Positions 28,802 through 37,653 of a stretch of 64,000 nt of DNA are shown piece by piece (position 1 is the first letter of the stretch; each line of letters begins with the position of its first letter). The stretch is taken from NCBI GenBank assembly GCA_963807005.1, contig CAWDZK010000006.1, forward strand, positions 434,001 to 498,000. The letters run 5' to 3'. The notes beneath the pieces are model-generated. The model saw only the letters and a program-made list of their open reading frames with translations. It searched no databases and was not told the origin of the DNA. The DNA comes from CAWDZK01 sp963807005. GTDB taxonomy: Bacteria; Actinomycetota; Actinomycetes; JACCUZ01. The translations under genes were made by a program, and so were the position numbers.

Positions 28802-28854
28802 AGTGGCGCGTAGTGGCTGCGTTCGGCCGCCCGGAGCAGCCACTACGCGCCACT
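28802..28854. terminator. Perfect 19-bp palindrome after the PIG-L gene
   Basis: AGTGGCGCGTAGTGGCTGC (28802-28820) is exactly repeated in inverse at 28836-28854 around a 15-nt loop. It lies 16 bp beyond the stop of the minus-strand deacetylase gene and ends nothing else, so it is read as its terminator. It has the same architecture as the palindromes after groEL and icd but unrelated sequence. Confidence 0.72.
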
Positions 28855-28870
28855 CGACGGAGCGGGCGGC

Positions 28871-29632
28871 CTACGCGGTGCTGACCACGAAGAAGCGCTC
28901 GGCCAGGTGGCCGTCGGGCAGGCCGGCGGCCTGGGCGTTCATGCCACCCCAGTCGCGCAGCCGGGACTCCAGGTCGTCCATGTGGGCCGTCTGGCTCGCG
29001 TGCGCCCGCAGCGCAGCGAGCTTGCGGTCGAAGACCTCGGTGATGTCGACCGCGTGGTCGCTGGTGGGGTGCGCCATCAGCCAGGTCTCGGCCACCGCCC
29101 ACTCCGCCAGCCCCTCGTCGCCGAGCAGCGTCGGGTGGGCGAACGGGTTGCGCGCGTCGGGATAGATGGCGGCGATCGCCGCTGTGCCGGCCGCCAGGTG
29201 GTCGGGGTGGCTGGCGCCGACCCGGGCCCAGTTGCGCTCCGGGCTCTGGATCAGCGCGCGCTGCGGACGGACCTGGCGGATCACCCGGCTGATGTCGCGC
29301 CGCAGTTCCTGGGTCGGCTCCAGCGACCCGTCCCGGTAGCCCAGGAACCGCACGTCGGTCACGCCGACAGCGGCCGCGGCCGCGACCTGCTCGTCCCGCC
29401 GGATGCCGGGGATCTCCGACCGGGGGACCGCCGGGTCGAACCCGCCGGCGTCACCGTCGGTGCAGACGCAGTAGGAGACCTCGACCCCTGCTGCCGTGAA
29501 CGTCGAGATGGTCCCCGCTGCCCCGAAGTCCACGTCGTCCGGGTGCGCCGTCACCACCAGGACCCGCTCGACCTCGCTGTCCTGCAGCACGCGCGCTCCT
29601 CTCGGCGGCGGGTGGTCCGCCCAGGCGGTCAT
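28871..29632 (-). CDS. PIG-L/LmbE-family deacetylase
   Basis: 253 residues. The zinc-binding motif AHPDDVDFGAAGT near residue 28 and a second His-Asp-His motif ASHPDHLAAG near 140 define the PIG-L (LmbE) fold of N-acetylglucosaminyl de-N-acetylases. Actinobacterial members include MshB and Mca of the mycothiol pathway; this protein has the general fold, but I cannot assign it to either, and other N-deacetylation or amidase roles are possible. The ATG at 29632 gives the usual short N-terminus before ERVLVVTAHPDD. It is divergent from the secreted protein gene at 29681, with only 48 bp between the starts. Confidence 0.85.
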   Translation of the reverse strand: MTAWADHPPPRGARVLQDSEVERVLVVTAHPDDVDFGAAGTISTFTAAGVEVSYCVCTDGDAGGFDPAVPRSEIPGIRRDEQVAAAAAVGVTDVRFLGYRDGSLEPTQELRRDISRVIRQVRPQRALIQSPERNWARVGASHPDHLAAGTAAIAAIYPDARNPFAHPTLLGDEGLAEWAVAETWLMAHPTSDHAVDITEVFDRKLAALRAHASQTAHMDDLESRLRDWGGMNAQAAGLPDGHLAERFFVVSTA

Positions 29633-29680
29633 CGTAGGTGGGCGCTCAAGACGGGGTGCCGCGGCGTCGACAAGAGAGGG

Positions 29681-30817
29681 ATGACCGCGCGCACCTGGCT
29701 CCCTCGCGTCGCCCTCGTGGTGACCCTGGCCGCCTCCTCCCTCGGAGTGGGGCTCGCGCAGGCCGGTCCGGCTGCCGCCGTCGCGGTGACACCGACCGAG
29801 AAGTCGTTCAGCACCGCGATCGACGCCTATCCCCGGTGGGAGCGCGAGAGCGGTTGCGACCCGGTCGAGAAGCCGGGCGCGAAGTACGTCCGGCGGCTGC
29901 TGACGGCGACGTACGGACCGGTGTCGTCCAACATCGTCCGCCGCTGCTCGGCGGCCGACTCGGGCCACGAGGAGGGCCGCGCCATCGACTGGATGGTCAG
30001 CGTCCGGGTACCGGAGCAGAAGGCGATGGGCGACGCGTTCGTCGCCTGGCTGCAGGCGCCGGACGGCTACGGCAACCCCGAGGCGATGGCCCGGCGGCTC
30101 GGGATCTCCTACGTCATCTGGAACAACCGGACCTGGCGTGCGTTCGACCCGTCGCGCGGCTGGACCGAGTACAACGGCTGCCTGAAGAAGAAGAAGCGCA
30201 GGAAGGCGATGGACACCTTCTGCCACCGAAACCACGTCCACGTCAGCTTCACCTGGGACGGCGCGCTCAAGCGCACGTCGTACTACTCCGGCTACGTCGC
30301 CTGCCCCGCACCCCTGCCGGTCCCCGTCCCGGTCCCGGGCCTGCCCCCGGCGGGCGGCCCCGTCCCGCCTGCAGTGCCGGTCACGGTGCCGGTCACGGTT
30401 CCCGTCACGGGGCCGGTGCTGCCGCTGACCCCCGCCCGGGTCCTGGGCACCCAGCTCGGCACCGGTACACCAGCCGGGCGCTGCCGGGTGCACCCCGACG
30501 TCCGGCTCGACCTGGCCGTGGGCGGCCAGGGTGGTGTGCCGCTGGAAGGAGTGGCTGCCGTGGTGCTCCGGGTCCGCGTCGTCCGCCCCGACGCCTCGTT
30601 CCAGCTGCGAGCCTGGCCGGCCGGCGCGTCGACACCGGCCGAACCGGTGCTCACCGACGCGACCGGCAAGGTCGCGGAGGTGACGGTGCCGCTCGGCGCC
30701 GGCGGCCAGATCAGCCTGCAGCTCGCGGGGGCGATGGCCCACCTGCGGGCCGACGTGCTCGGCTACGTCGCAGCCCCGACCCCGCCGGTCGACCCGGTCG
30801 CCGCGTCCGTCGCCTGA
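29681..30817 (+). CDS. Secreted two-domain protein with peptidase-like (ARB_07466-type) domain
   Basis: 378 residues. Signal peptide 1-32; domain 1 (about 40-210) contains EEGRAIDWMVSV and a C-terminal HRNHVHVSF. This Asp/His arrangement resembles actinobacterial ARB_07466-like proteins related to the D,D-peptidase fold. A Lys-rich stretch (KKKKRRK) precedes HVHVSF. A Pro-Val repeat linker (about 212-245) leads to domain 2 (about 250-365), a beta-rich repeat unit (PARVLGT ... VAGQGGVP-like ... LRADVLGYVA) found repeated in many secreted actinobacterial cell-wall proteins. It is probably a cell-surface peptidoglycan-associated enzyme or binding protein; activity is unproven. Confidence 0.72.
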   Translation: MTARTWLPRVALVVTLAASSLGVGLAQAGPAAAVAVTPTEKSFSTAIDAYPRWERESGCDPVEKPGAKYVRRLLTATYGPVSSNIVRRCSAADSGHEEGRAIDWMVSVRVPEQKAMGDAFVAWLQAPDGYGNPEAMARRLGISYVIWNNRTWRAFDPSRGWTEYNGCLKKKKRRKAMDTFCHRNHVHVSFTWDGALKRTSYYSGYVACPAPLPVPVPVPGLPPAGGPVPPAVPVTVPVTVPVTGPVLPLTPARVLGTQLGTGTPAGRCRVHPDVRLDLAVGGQGGVPLEGVAAVVLRVRVVRPDASFQLRAWPAGASTPAEPVLTDATGKVAEVTVPLGAGGQISLQLAGAMAHLRADVLGYVAAPTPPVDPVAASVA

Positions 30818-30915
30818 GGCCCGACACATCGCGCGGCGCCGCGGCTTGAGCGGCCCTGAGCGCTTCCGGCGCGCGGGCCTGGCTCGTCCGGACCTGCTCC
30901 TAGACTTGCCCGGAG

Positions 30916-33219
30916 ATGAGCACCCTCTTCGACGACGCCCTCCCGCTGCCCGGCCCGCCGGGCGGCCGGTCGGCCTCCGGGCCGGCGCACCGCGACGCCG
31001 CCGCGCTGCTGGAGGGGCTGAACCCGCAGCAGCGTGCCGCCGTGGTCCACCAGGGCAACCCGCTGCTGATCGTCGCGGGCGCCGGGTCCGGCAAGACCCG
31101 GGTGCTCACCCAGCGGATCGCCTACCTGTTGCACGAGCGCTCGGTGCATCCCGGCGCGATCCTCGCCATCACCTTCACCAACAAGGCGGCCGGCGAGATG
31201 CGGGAACGGGTCGCGGCCCTGGTCGGGGGGCGGGCGAAGGCGATGTGGGTGAGCACCTTCCACTCGGCCTGCGTCCGGATCCTGCGCCGCGAGGCGGCGC
31301 ACCTGGGCATGAAGTCGTCGTTCTCGATCTACGACGCCGCCGACTCCCAGCGGCTGATGACCCTGGTCTGCCGCGGCCTCGACCTGGACCCGAAGCGCTA
31401 CCCGCCGCGGTCGTTCTCGCACCAGGTGAGCAACCTCAAGAACGAGCTGGTCGACCACGAGACCTTCGCGGGGCGCGCCGAGACCCACCTGGAACGGACC
31501 CTCGCCGAGGCGTACGCGCTCTACCAGCGGCGCCTGCACGAGGCCAACGCGTTCGACTTCGACGACCTGATCATGACCACGGTCCACCTGCTGCAGGCCT
31601 TCCCGGACGTGGCGGAGCACTACCGGCGCCGGTTCCGGCACGTCCTCGTCGACGAGTACCAGGACACCAACCACGCGCAGTACGTCCTGGTCCGCGAGCT
31701 GACCGCCGGTGGCGACCCGGCCCTCGGGGTCCCGCCGGCCGAGCTGTGCGTCGTGGGTGACGCCGACCAGTCGATCTACGCCTTCCGCGGTGCGACGATC
31801 CGCAACATCCTCGACTTCGAGAACGACTACGCCGACGCGACCACCATCCTGCTCGAGCAGAACTACCGCTCGACCCAGACGATCCTGTCCGCAGCCAACG
31901 CGGTGATCGCGCGCAACGCCGGCCGCAAGCCGAAGAACCTGTGGTCCGACGCGGGGGACGGGCCGCCGATAGTCGGCTACGTCGCCGACAACGAGCACGA
32001 CGAGGCGTCCTTCGTCGCGGGCGAGGTCGACCGGCTCACCGACGACGAGAGCGTGCTGCCCTCCCAGGTCGCCGTGTTCTACCGGACCAACGCGCAGTCC
32101 CGGGTGTTCGAGGAGGTGTTCATCCGGGTCGGGCTGCCCTACAAGGTGGTCGGCGGTGTCCGGTTCTACGAGCGCCGCGAGGTCCGTGACGCGCTGGCCT
32201 ACTTGCGGGTGCTCGCCAACCCGGCCGACGCGGTGTCGCTGCGCCGGATCCTCAACGTGCCCAAGCGCGGCATCGGCGACCGGGCCGAGGCGTGCCTGGA
32301 GGCGCTGGCCCAGCGCGAGTCGATCAGCTTCAACGACGCGCTGTCCCGCTGCGAGGACGCCTACGGCCTGGCGACCCGCTCGCTGAGCGCGGTGCAGTCG
32401 TTCCGCACCCTGATGGACGACCTGCGCACCCTGGTCGAGGCGGGTACGCCGCCGGCGACCGTGCTCGAGGCGGTCCTGGACCGCACCGGGTACGCCGCCG
32501 AGCTGTCCGGATCGGCCGACCCGCAGGACCAGACCCGGCTGGAGAACCTCCAGGAGCTGGTCTCGGTCGCCCGGGAGTTCGAGGAGGCCAACCCGGGCGG
32601 CAGCCTGGTCGAGTTCATGGAGCAGGTCGCGCTGGTGGCCGACGCCGACGAGATCCCGGACGAGCCTGCGGACGGGGACGGCGAGGCGCAGGGTGTGGTG
32701 ACGCTGATGACCTTGCACACCGCCAAGGGCCTGGAGTTCCCGGTGGTGTTCCTCACCGGGCTGGAGGACGGCGTGTTCCCGCACCAGCGATCGCTGGCCG
32801 ACCCGACCGAGCTGGAGGAGGAGCGCCGGCTCGCCTACGTGGGCATCACCCGGGCGCAGCAGCGGCTCTACCTGTCCCGTTCCACGGTGCGCAGCGCCTG
32901 GGGCGCGCCGCAGGCCTACCCGGCGTCGCGCTTCCTCGAGGAGATCCCCGAGGCACTGCTCGACTGGCGCCGGCTCGAGTCCACGGTGGGCAGTGCGCCG
33001 GCCATCGCGGCCGTCGCGGCCCGCCCCGGCGTGCGGTCGCCGGGCAACCGCACGGTCATCCACCTCGAGCCGGGCGACCGGGTCACCCACGACACGTTCG
33101 GCATGGGCTCGGTGGTTGCGGTCGAGGGCGCGGGCGAGCGCGCGGTCGCCTCGATCGACTTCCGGACCGGCGGCGTCAAGCGGCTGCTGCTGCGCTACGC
33201 CCCGGTCGAGAAGCTCTAG
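30916..33219 (+). CDS. pcrA: ATP-dependent DNA helicase PcrA/UvrD
   Basis: 767 residues, superfamily 1A helicase of standard length. Q-motif LNPQQRAAV; Walker A AGAGSGKT (residues 54-61); motif II VDEYQDTNH near 244; motif III GDADQSIYAFRGA; motif IV QNYRST; motif V TLMTLHTAKGLEF; motif VI YVGITRAQQRLYLS. The C-terminal 100 residues end in the PcrA-type tail GDRVTHDTFGMGSVVAVEG, a Tudor-like RNA-polymerase-binding region. It unwinds DNA 3'-5' in nucleotide-excision repair and replication-fork maintenance. TAGACT (30901-30906), 9 nt before the ATG, suggests a leaderless or near-leaderless mRNA. pcrA followed by an M23 peptidase is a conserved actinobacterial neighbourhood. Confidence 0.96.
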   Translation: MSTLFDDALPLPGPPGGRSASGPAHRDAAALLEGLNPQQRAAVVHQGNPLLIVAGAGSGKTRVLTQRIAYLLHERSVHPGAILAITFTNKAAGEMRERVAALVGGRAKAMWVSTFHSACVRILRREAAHLGMKSSFSIYDAADSQRLMTLVCRGLDLDPKRYPPRSFSHQVSNLKNELVDHETFAGRAETHLERTLAEAYALYQRRLHEANAFDFDDLIMTTVHLLQAFPDVAEHYRRRFRHVLVDEYQDTNHAQYVLVRELTAGGDPALGVPPAELCVVGDADQSIYAFRGATIRNILDFENDYADATTILLEQNYRSTQTILSAANAVIARNAGRKPKNLWSDAGDGPPIVGYVADNEHDEASFVAGEVDRLTDDESVLPSQVAVFYRTNAQSRVFEEVFIRVGLPYKVVGGVRFYERREVRDALAYLRVLANPADAVSLRRILNVPKRGIGDRAEACLEALAQRESISFNDALSRCEDAYGLATRSLSAVQSFRTLMDDLRTLVEAGTPPATVLEAVLDRTGYAAELSGSADPQDQTRLENLQELVSVAREFEEANPGGSLVEFMEQVALVADADEIPDEPADGDGEAQGVVTLMTLHTAKGLEFPVVFLTGLEDGVFPHQRSLADPTELEEERRLAYVGITRAQQRLYLSRSTVRSAWGAPQAYPASRFLEEIPEALLDWRRLESTVGSAPAIAAVAARPGVRSPGNRTVIHLEPGDRVTHDTFGMGSVVAVEGAGERAVASIDFRTGGVKRLLLRYAPVEKL

Positions 33220-33220
33220 C

Positions 33221-33314
33221 CCTGCCCGAGGCAGGCCGGGAGCGAGCGACCGCGGTCCGGTCGACACGGTGGTCGGGGCCGGACGCACGAGAGCCCCCGC
33301 CGGGGCAGGGGCTC
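33221..33314. terminator. Two hairpins between convergent pcrA and M23 peptidase genes
   Basis: CCTGCC (33221-33226) pairs with GGCAGG (33230-33235), 2 bp after the pcrA stop. GAGCCCC (33291-33297) pairs with GGGGCTC (33308-33314), 23 bp after the peptidase stop on the other strand. Each gene thus has its own short terminator hairpin. Confidence 0.55.
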
Positions 33315-33336
33315 GTCATCGCGATCGGGGTGGGGG

Positions 33337-34053
33337 TCAGATCTTGATGCCGTGCTCGCGCAGCCAGGTGAGCGGCGGGACCGGGTCGCCACCGCCCGGC
33401 CGGACCTCGAGGTGCAGGTGCGGGCCGGTGACGTTGCCCGTCGAGCCGATCCGGCCGATCACGTCGCCGGCCTTGACGGAGCCGCTGGTCTGGACGAAGG
33501 ACGACATGTGGGCGTACCAGGTGACGGTGCCGTCCGCGTGCTGGACGACGATCTTGTTGCCGTATGCGCCGTCGTACCCGGCGAAGATGATCTGGCCGTC
33601 GCCTACCGCGTGGATCGGGGTGCCGGTGGGGGCGGCGAAGTCCTGGCCGGTGTGGGCGCTGGCCCACAGGCCGTGGTCGCCGAACCCGGCGGTGAGGCGG
33701 AAGTGGTCGACCGGGAGGACCCACTTCGGGCGGGCCGCCTCGCGGGCCTTGCGCTCGGCCTCGGCCGCGCTCTGGACCTGCTCGACCATCGTGGTCCGCG
33801 CCGCCCGCAGCCGGCTGGCGCGCTCGGTGTCCTGCTTGACCAGGGTGGCCCGCAGCTGGCTCGCCGCGATGGTGCGCGACTGCTGAAGCTGCTGGGTGGT
33901 CGCGTCCGACGTGGTCTCCCGGGCCGCGCCGATGGCGCCGGGCACGTTGAGACCACTGACGGTGAAGGCTGCCAGGGTGGCGGCAGTGACGTATGCGGGA
34001 CCGCTGTGCTGCGTGGGCTTGCGGTGTCGTCCGCGATTGCGGCGAGGTGGCAC
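33337..34053 (-). CDS. Secreted M23-family (LytM) peptidoglycan endopeptidase
   Basis: About 238 residues from the GTG at 34053. A basic RGRHRKP start and a single hydrophobic segment (AYVTAATLAAFTVSG) are followed by a helical, possibly coiled-coil region (about 55-115). The C-terminal LytM domain (about 118-235) has the zinc ligands His and Asp in HTGQDFAAPTG and the catalytic HLHLEV motif. It should cleave peptidoglycan cross-links or activate other hydrolases at the cell surface. The frame stays open to a TTG at 34152, but codons there have unusual A/T third positions, so that stretch is more likely 5' leader. A Crp-like palindrome lies about 205 bp upstream. Confidence 0.82.
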   Translation of the reverse strand: MPPRRNRGRHRKPTQHSGPAYVTAATLAAFTVSGLNVPGAIGAARETTSDATTQQLQQSRTIAASQLRATLVKQDTERASRLRAARTTMVEQVQSAAEAERKAREAARPKWVLPVDHFRLTAGFGDHGLWASAHTGQDFAAPTGTPIHAVGDGQIIFAGYDGAYGNKIVVQHADGTVTWYAHMSSFVQTSGSVKAGDVIGRIGSTGNVTGPHLHLEVRPGGGDPVPPLTWLREHGIKI

Positions 34054-34258
34054 GGAAGGAATCGCCTCGTCGTCGGGGGGCAGGGACGCGGGCGACAGTA
34101 ACGAAGGGGTTACCGGGAGGGCCAACTCCCGTGCTGTCCAAAGGTTGTTCAACCACTCGCCGTGAGCGTCGGCCGACGAAGGGTCCCTGTTTCCGGCGGC
34201 GTCACAGGCCGTTTGTCCGGGAGACGTGTCCGGAAACCCGTCGGTTGCCCGGCGTGTC

Positions 34259-34274
34259 CGTGACCTGGGTCACA
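34259..34274. promoter_or_regulatory. Crp-like palindrome upstream of the M23 peptidase
   Basis: CGTGA-CCTGGG-TCACA (GTG-N6-GNCAC form) in the 248-bp leader/promoter region between the peptidase start and the end of the lipase gene. Both flanking genes are on the minus strand, so it would act on the peptidase. Confidence 0.45.
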
Positions 34275-34301
34275 GTCGGCTCCCGGCGTGTCACGATCCG
34301 A

Positions 34302-35297
34302 TCACGATCGGGCCGACCGCGGCCAGACGGCCGAGCCGTTCGCTGAGCCGTTCGCCGAGCCACGCCGCTCGCCGCGGTCGCTCCCGATGGCGGTGACCCC
34401 GGGGGTCACCGTCTTTCCGTGGGAGTCGAGCTGGGCCAGCGTGGCCGCTATCTCGCGGACCGCCCGGCGGTGGATCGGCAGCGACATGTGCCCGACCCCG
34501 CGGACGAAGACGTTGCGGGCCTCCAGGTCAGGGTGGTCGACCCGGGCCGCGCGCTTGGGGACGATCATCTGGTCGAGGTCGCTCCAGACGGCGAGGAACC
34601 GGGTCCGGCAGTGCGGCGCGGGCTGAGCCAGCTCGTCGACCAGGTCGCTGCCCGGACGCAGCTGCCGGGCAAGTCGGTGGGGCACGAGATAGGCCGGCAG
34701 GGTGCCCGCGTGCGGCGTCCCGAGCGTCACCAGCGTGTGCACCCGGGCGTCGCCACCGAGGCGCTGCACGTAGTACCGCGCGATCAGCCCGCCCATGCTG
34801 TGCCCGATGACGTGGATCCGCTCGAAGCCGGTCTGCTCGCACAACCGCTCCACCCGGGTGGCGAGCTGGGTGGCGGCCAGCCGCACGTCGCGGGTGAACG
34901 GGCTGTAGTTGATGCCGAGAACGCGCCGGAAGCCGCGACGCCGCAGCGCGCGGCGCAGCACCGTGAAGACCGACCGGTTGTCGACCATCCCGTGCACCAG
35001 GAGGATCGGCGTCCCGGCGGCCTCGACGTCGCCGACCATCAGGCCGCGCTGCACCGGGGTGAGTCCGGCCAGGTCGCGCTGGGCGTCGGCGCGGGCTCCA
35101 GCGCGGTCGGTGACCACGCCCAGCGGGTAGAGCGCCGCGTGCGTGGCGACCCAGCCGATCTCGACTGCCGCGCCCCGCAGGCCGGTGGGGGTGAGGAGGC
35201 TGGCCGCCCCGCGGCGCACGCCGGCACCCGTTCGCCCCAGCCGCTCGCGCACCTGTCCGACCTCCATGGTCTGTCGTCGGCCGTGCGGCGCCCGCAC
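34302..35297 (-). CDS. Alpha/beta-hydrolase, lipase/esterase family
   Basis: 331 residues. The fold starts with PILLVHGMVDNRSVF (oxyanion loop), the nucleophile elbow GHSMGG lies near residue 165, and VGHMSLP near 285 supplies the catalytic His; an Asp in AVWSDLDQMI fits the triad. This layout matches Streptomyces-type triacylglycerol lipases/esterases (PGAP1/LipA-like). No classical signal peptide is visible, but a hydrophobic segment near 45-60 may anchor it. The C-terminal tail carries a short duplicated unit (GSANGSANGSA) encoded by direct repeats near 34332-34360. GTG 35297 has AGGTG 5 nt upstream; ATG 35267 is an alternative start. Confidence 0.82.
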   Translation of the reverse strand: MRAPHGRRQTMEVGQVRERLGRTGAGVRRGAASLLTPTGLRGAAVEIGWVATHAALYPLGVVTDRAGARADAQRDLAGLTPVQRGLMVGDVEAAGTPILLVHGMVDNRSVFTVLRRALRRRGFRRVLGINYSPFTRDVRLAATQLATRVERLCEQTGFERIHVIGHSMGGLIARYYVQRLGGDARVHTLVTLGTPHAGTLPAYLVPHRLARQLRPGSDLVDELAQPAPHCRTRFLAVWSDLDQMIVPKRAARVDHPDLEARNVFVRGVGHMSLPIHRRAVREIAATLAQLDSHGKTVTPGVTAIGSDRGERRGSANGSANGSAVWPRSARS

Positions 35298-35368
35298 CTG
35301 AGCACCTCACCTCACCGTAGCTCTCCTACCCCGTGGCGGCCTCCGGGACGCGGCCGACGAGTCCGGAC

Positions 35369-35382
35369 TACGCTTCGGCCCC
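35369..35382 (+). promoter_or_regulatory. -10 box for leaderless icmB-like mRNA
   Basis: TACGCT (35369-35374) lies 8 nt before the GTG start, with no ribosome-binding site between. Confidence 0.45.
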
Positions 35383-35796
35383 GTGAGCACCTCCGCACCC
35401 GTCCGCGTCGTCGTCGCCAAGCCCGGTCTCGACGGCCACGACCGCGGCGCCAAGGTGGTGGCGCGCGCACTGCGCGACGCCGGCGTCGAGGTCGTCTACA
35501 CCGGACTGCACCAGACTCCCGAGCAGATCGTCGAGACGGCGATCCAGGAGGACGCCGACGCCATCGGCATGTCGGTGCTGTCCGGCGCGCACATGACGCT
35601 GTTCCGCAAGGTCCTCGACCTGCTCGCCGAGAGGGACGCCCGCGACATCGTGGTCTTCGGCGGCGGCATCGTGCCCGAGGCAGACCTGCCGGCGCTGACC
35701 GAGATGGGCGTCGCGAAGATCTTCACGCCGGGTGCGACGACCGGCGAGATCATCGGCTGGGTGCGCGACAACCTCGGCGCCGCCGCCGCGTCCTGA
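35383..35796 (+). CDS. icmB: Cobalamin-binding small subunit of an acyl-CoA mutase (IcmB-like)
   Basis: 137 residues, a free-standing B12-binding Rossmann domain with [16 protein letters not shown] (DxHxxG, axial His), [12 protein letters not shown] (SxL) and [13 protein letters not shown] (GG). The length and wording match Streptomyces IcmB, the small subunit of isobutyryl-CoA mutase, and the C-terminal domain of methylmalonyl-CoA mutase. It needs a separate large subunit, not present in this window; in Streptomyces icmA and icmB are also unlinked. It interconverts isobutyryl- and n-butyryl-CoA, linking valine and fatty-acid metabolism. Position between the pcrA region and sucCD is as in S. 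coelicolor. Service to another acyl-CoA mutase cannot be excluded. Confidence 0.85.
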   Translation: MSTSAPVRVVVAKPGLDGHDRGAKVVARALRDAGVEVVYTGLHQTPEQIVETAIQEDADAIGMSVLSGAHMTLFRKVLDLLAERDARDIVVFGGGIVPEADLPALTEMGVAKIFTPGATTGEIIGWVRDNLGAAAAS

Positions 35797-35817
35797 GCCG
35801 CACGGCTCCGCCGCGCG

Positions 35818-37653
35818 CTACGACACCGCCGAGCCGAGCACCGGCAGCCGCAGCACACCAGGGTCGCCTGGTCCGGTGAGCACGGTGACCGGCTGCACCG
35901 CCTTGTTGTTGCGGTACGCCGCGTCGGTGGCGGCGACGACGACCGAGAGCCGGTGCCCGGCGGCGTAGCGGTGCGCCATACCGGGCAGCTCGATGGTCAC
36001 CGGCCGGGTGACGTCGGGGACCCGGGTGGGGGACACCAGCCGGTGGACCAGGGTCCTGCTGCCGTCCGGCGCCACGTCGTAGACCTTCGCGAACAGAAGT
36101 AGCTGGCCGGCTGGACCGGCGGCCTGGGTTCGCTCGACCACCGGTGACGAGAGCCGCAGTGTCAGCGTCGGCACACCGACGGACACGACCGGTGCCGCCA
36201 GCGGCGCGGTCGTCCACGACGCGAAGGTTCCGGGGGTGTCGTACGGCGGGGTGACGGCGTCCGGGACCGGTGAGCCCTGCAGGGCCGAGACCTCGCTGAA
36301 GCTGGTCGGGACCTCGCCGGCCACGTTGGCGTAGGTCGCGCTGCCGGGCTGCACCGTGGCCCTCGACACGACCAGCGCGTCCGCGCCGGAGAGGAAGAGG
36401 TCCTGGGTGGTCCCGACCGGGTAGGTCGAGGAACGACCGTAGGCGGGTGTCGCGATGCCGGTGTAGGTCACCCAGTCGCGGAACCAGCTGAACCGCGGGC
36501 CGGTGCCGACTGCGCGGCCCTTGAGATGGTGGTCGAACCAGTTGCTGATCCGCCGGCCTTCGTAGCTCGACCGTGGACGCGCCGGGTCGAGCTCGCCGGG
36601 TGCCGGCGTGCCGCCGCTGTGGCCCCACGACTGCCAGATCATCTTCACCGGCGTGCCGTTCGCGCGAAGTGCGCGGTAGGTCGCGGCCGCCTCCTGCAGG
36701 TTGAAGAGCGTGTCGTTCTCTCCCTGCACCAGCAGGACGGGGACCCGGACCCTCCCGACGTACGACGAGACGCTGGCGTGCCGGGCCAGGTGGAGCGTGT
36801 CGGCTGTCGGGTAGCCGAGGGCGTCCATCTGGGCCTTCGCCGTGCAGGCCTGGTCGGTGAAGTTGGGGCACCCGGTCATCCGGCTCGGGTCGGTCGTGGC
36901 GTGCTCCGCGCCGTCGGCGATGCCGACGCCGAAGAACAATGACGTCCATCCGACCTTCTCGGTGCCCGGGGTGCCGTACCGCACCCCGTGCCCGTCGGCG
37001 GTGGTGAAGTCGGTGTTGTTGGGCGCCAGCGAGTAGGACAGGTCGTTCCAGGTGATGATCGGGACGATCGTGTCGACGCGCGGGTCGATGCCGGCCACCG
37101 CGAACTGCACCTGGCCGCCGTAGGACCCGCCGACCATGCCGACCCGAGGGTCGTGCCGGCGGTGCCGGCCGTCGTGCGCCACCGCGTCCTTGCGCACGAA
37201 CCGGACCCGGCTGCCGTCGTTCGCCCGACGGCCGCCGCCGAGGTAGGTGACCAGCTGCTTCGCCGCGCGGCCGTCCCAGTCGGGGTCGTCCAAGGTGATC
37301 TTGCAGTCCGAGCCGCCGAAGCCGAGGCCGGAGTAGGACAGCACGACGTACCCCCGCCGGGCGAAGGCCTGGGCCAGGTCTGCCTGGTCGTCCTTGGAGC
37401 CGCCGAAGCCGTTCGTGGTGAGGATCGCCGGCTTCGGGTGCGCCCTGGTCGCGCCCGCCGGGCGGTACAGGTCGAACACGACCGTGCACACCTGCCTGGC
37501 TCCGGCGGGTCCGACGGTCACGTCGATGCTCCGGCTGGCGACAGACACCGCGGCGGCCCGCGCCGGGCCGGCGACCGTGGTGGTCAGCGCGGCGACGAGC
37601 CCGGCCGTCAGCGTGAGGGCGCCGAGAGCGGCGGCGGTTCGGGACTGGCGCAC
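35818..37653 (-). CDS. Secreted CocE/NonD-type alpha/beta-hydrolase (X-Pro dipeptidyl-peptidase S15-like)
   Basis: 611 residues from GTG 37653. Signal peptide about 1-34 (TAGLVAALTTTVAGPARAAA). The catalytic domain has nucleophile Ser near 178 in VGGSYGGQVQ, Asp in VQGENDTLFN and His in QSWGHSGG. The C-terminal jelly-roll domain (about 400-611) is typical of S15/CocE enzymes (PVTIELPGMAHRYAAGHRLSVVV). It probably releases X-Pro dipeptides or hydrolyses esters outside the cell. It is divergent from sucC with a 165-bp control region, and ends 21 bp from the icmB stop on the other strand. Confidence 0.85.
   Translation of the reverse strand: MRQSRTAAALGALTLTAGLVAALTTTVAGPARAAAVSVASRSIDVTVGPAGARQVCTVVFDLYRPAGATRAHPKPAILTTNGFGGSKDDQADLAQAFARRGYVVLSYSGLGFGGSDCKITLDDPDWDGRAAKQLVTYLGGGRRANDGSRVRFVRKDAVAHDGRHRRHDPRVGMVGGSYGGQVQFAVAGIDPRVDTIVPIITWNDLSYSLAPNNTDFTTADGHGVRYGTPGTEKVGWTSLFFGVGIADGAEHATTDPSRMTGCPNFTDQACTAKAQMDALGYPTADTLHLARHASVSSYVGRVRVPVLLVQGENDTLFNLQEAAATYRALRANGTPVKMIWQSWGHSGGTPAPGELDPARPRSSYEGRRISNWFDHHLKGRAVGTGPRFSWFRDWVTYTGIATPAYGRSSTYPVGTTQDLFLSGADALVVSRATVQPGSATYANVAGEVPTSFSEVSALQGSPVPDAVTPPYDTPGTFASWTTAPLAAPVVSVGVPTLTLRLSSPVVERTQAAGPAGQLLLFAKVYDVAPDGSRTLVHRLVSPTRVPDVTRPVTIELPGMAHRYAAGHRLSVVVAATDAAYRNNKAVQPVTVLTGPGDPGVLRLPVLGSAVS

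Noticed and set aside
34054..34301. Possible ydaO/c-di-AMP riboswitch in the M23 peptidase leader
   Set aside because: Cell-wall peptidase genes of actinobacteria are often under this riboswitch, so I looked on the minus strand. The conserved GGGGUGAAUC and AGCCCGAAUCCG-type blocks are absent; only a Crp-like dyad and small hairpins are visible.
34302..34360. Direct repeats at the end of the lipase gene as a recombination or att site
   Set aside because: The repeats encode the in-frame GSANGSANGSA tail, are short (about 12 bp) and are not associated with any integrase or tRNA.
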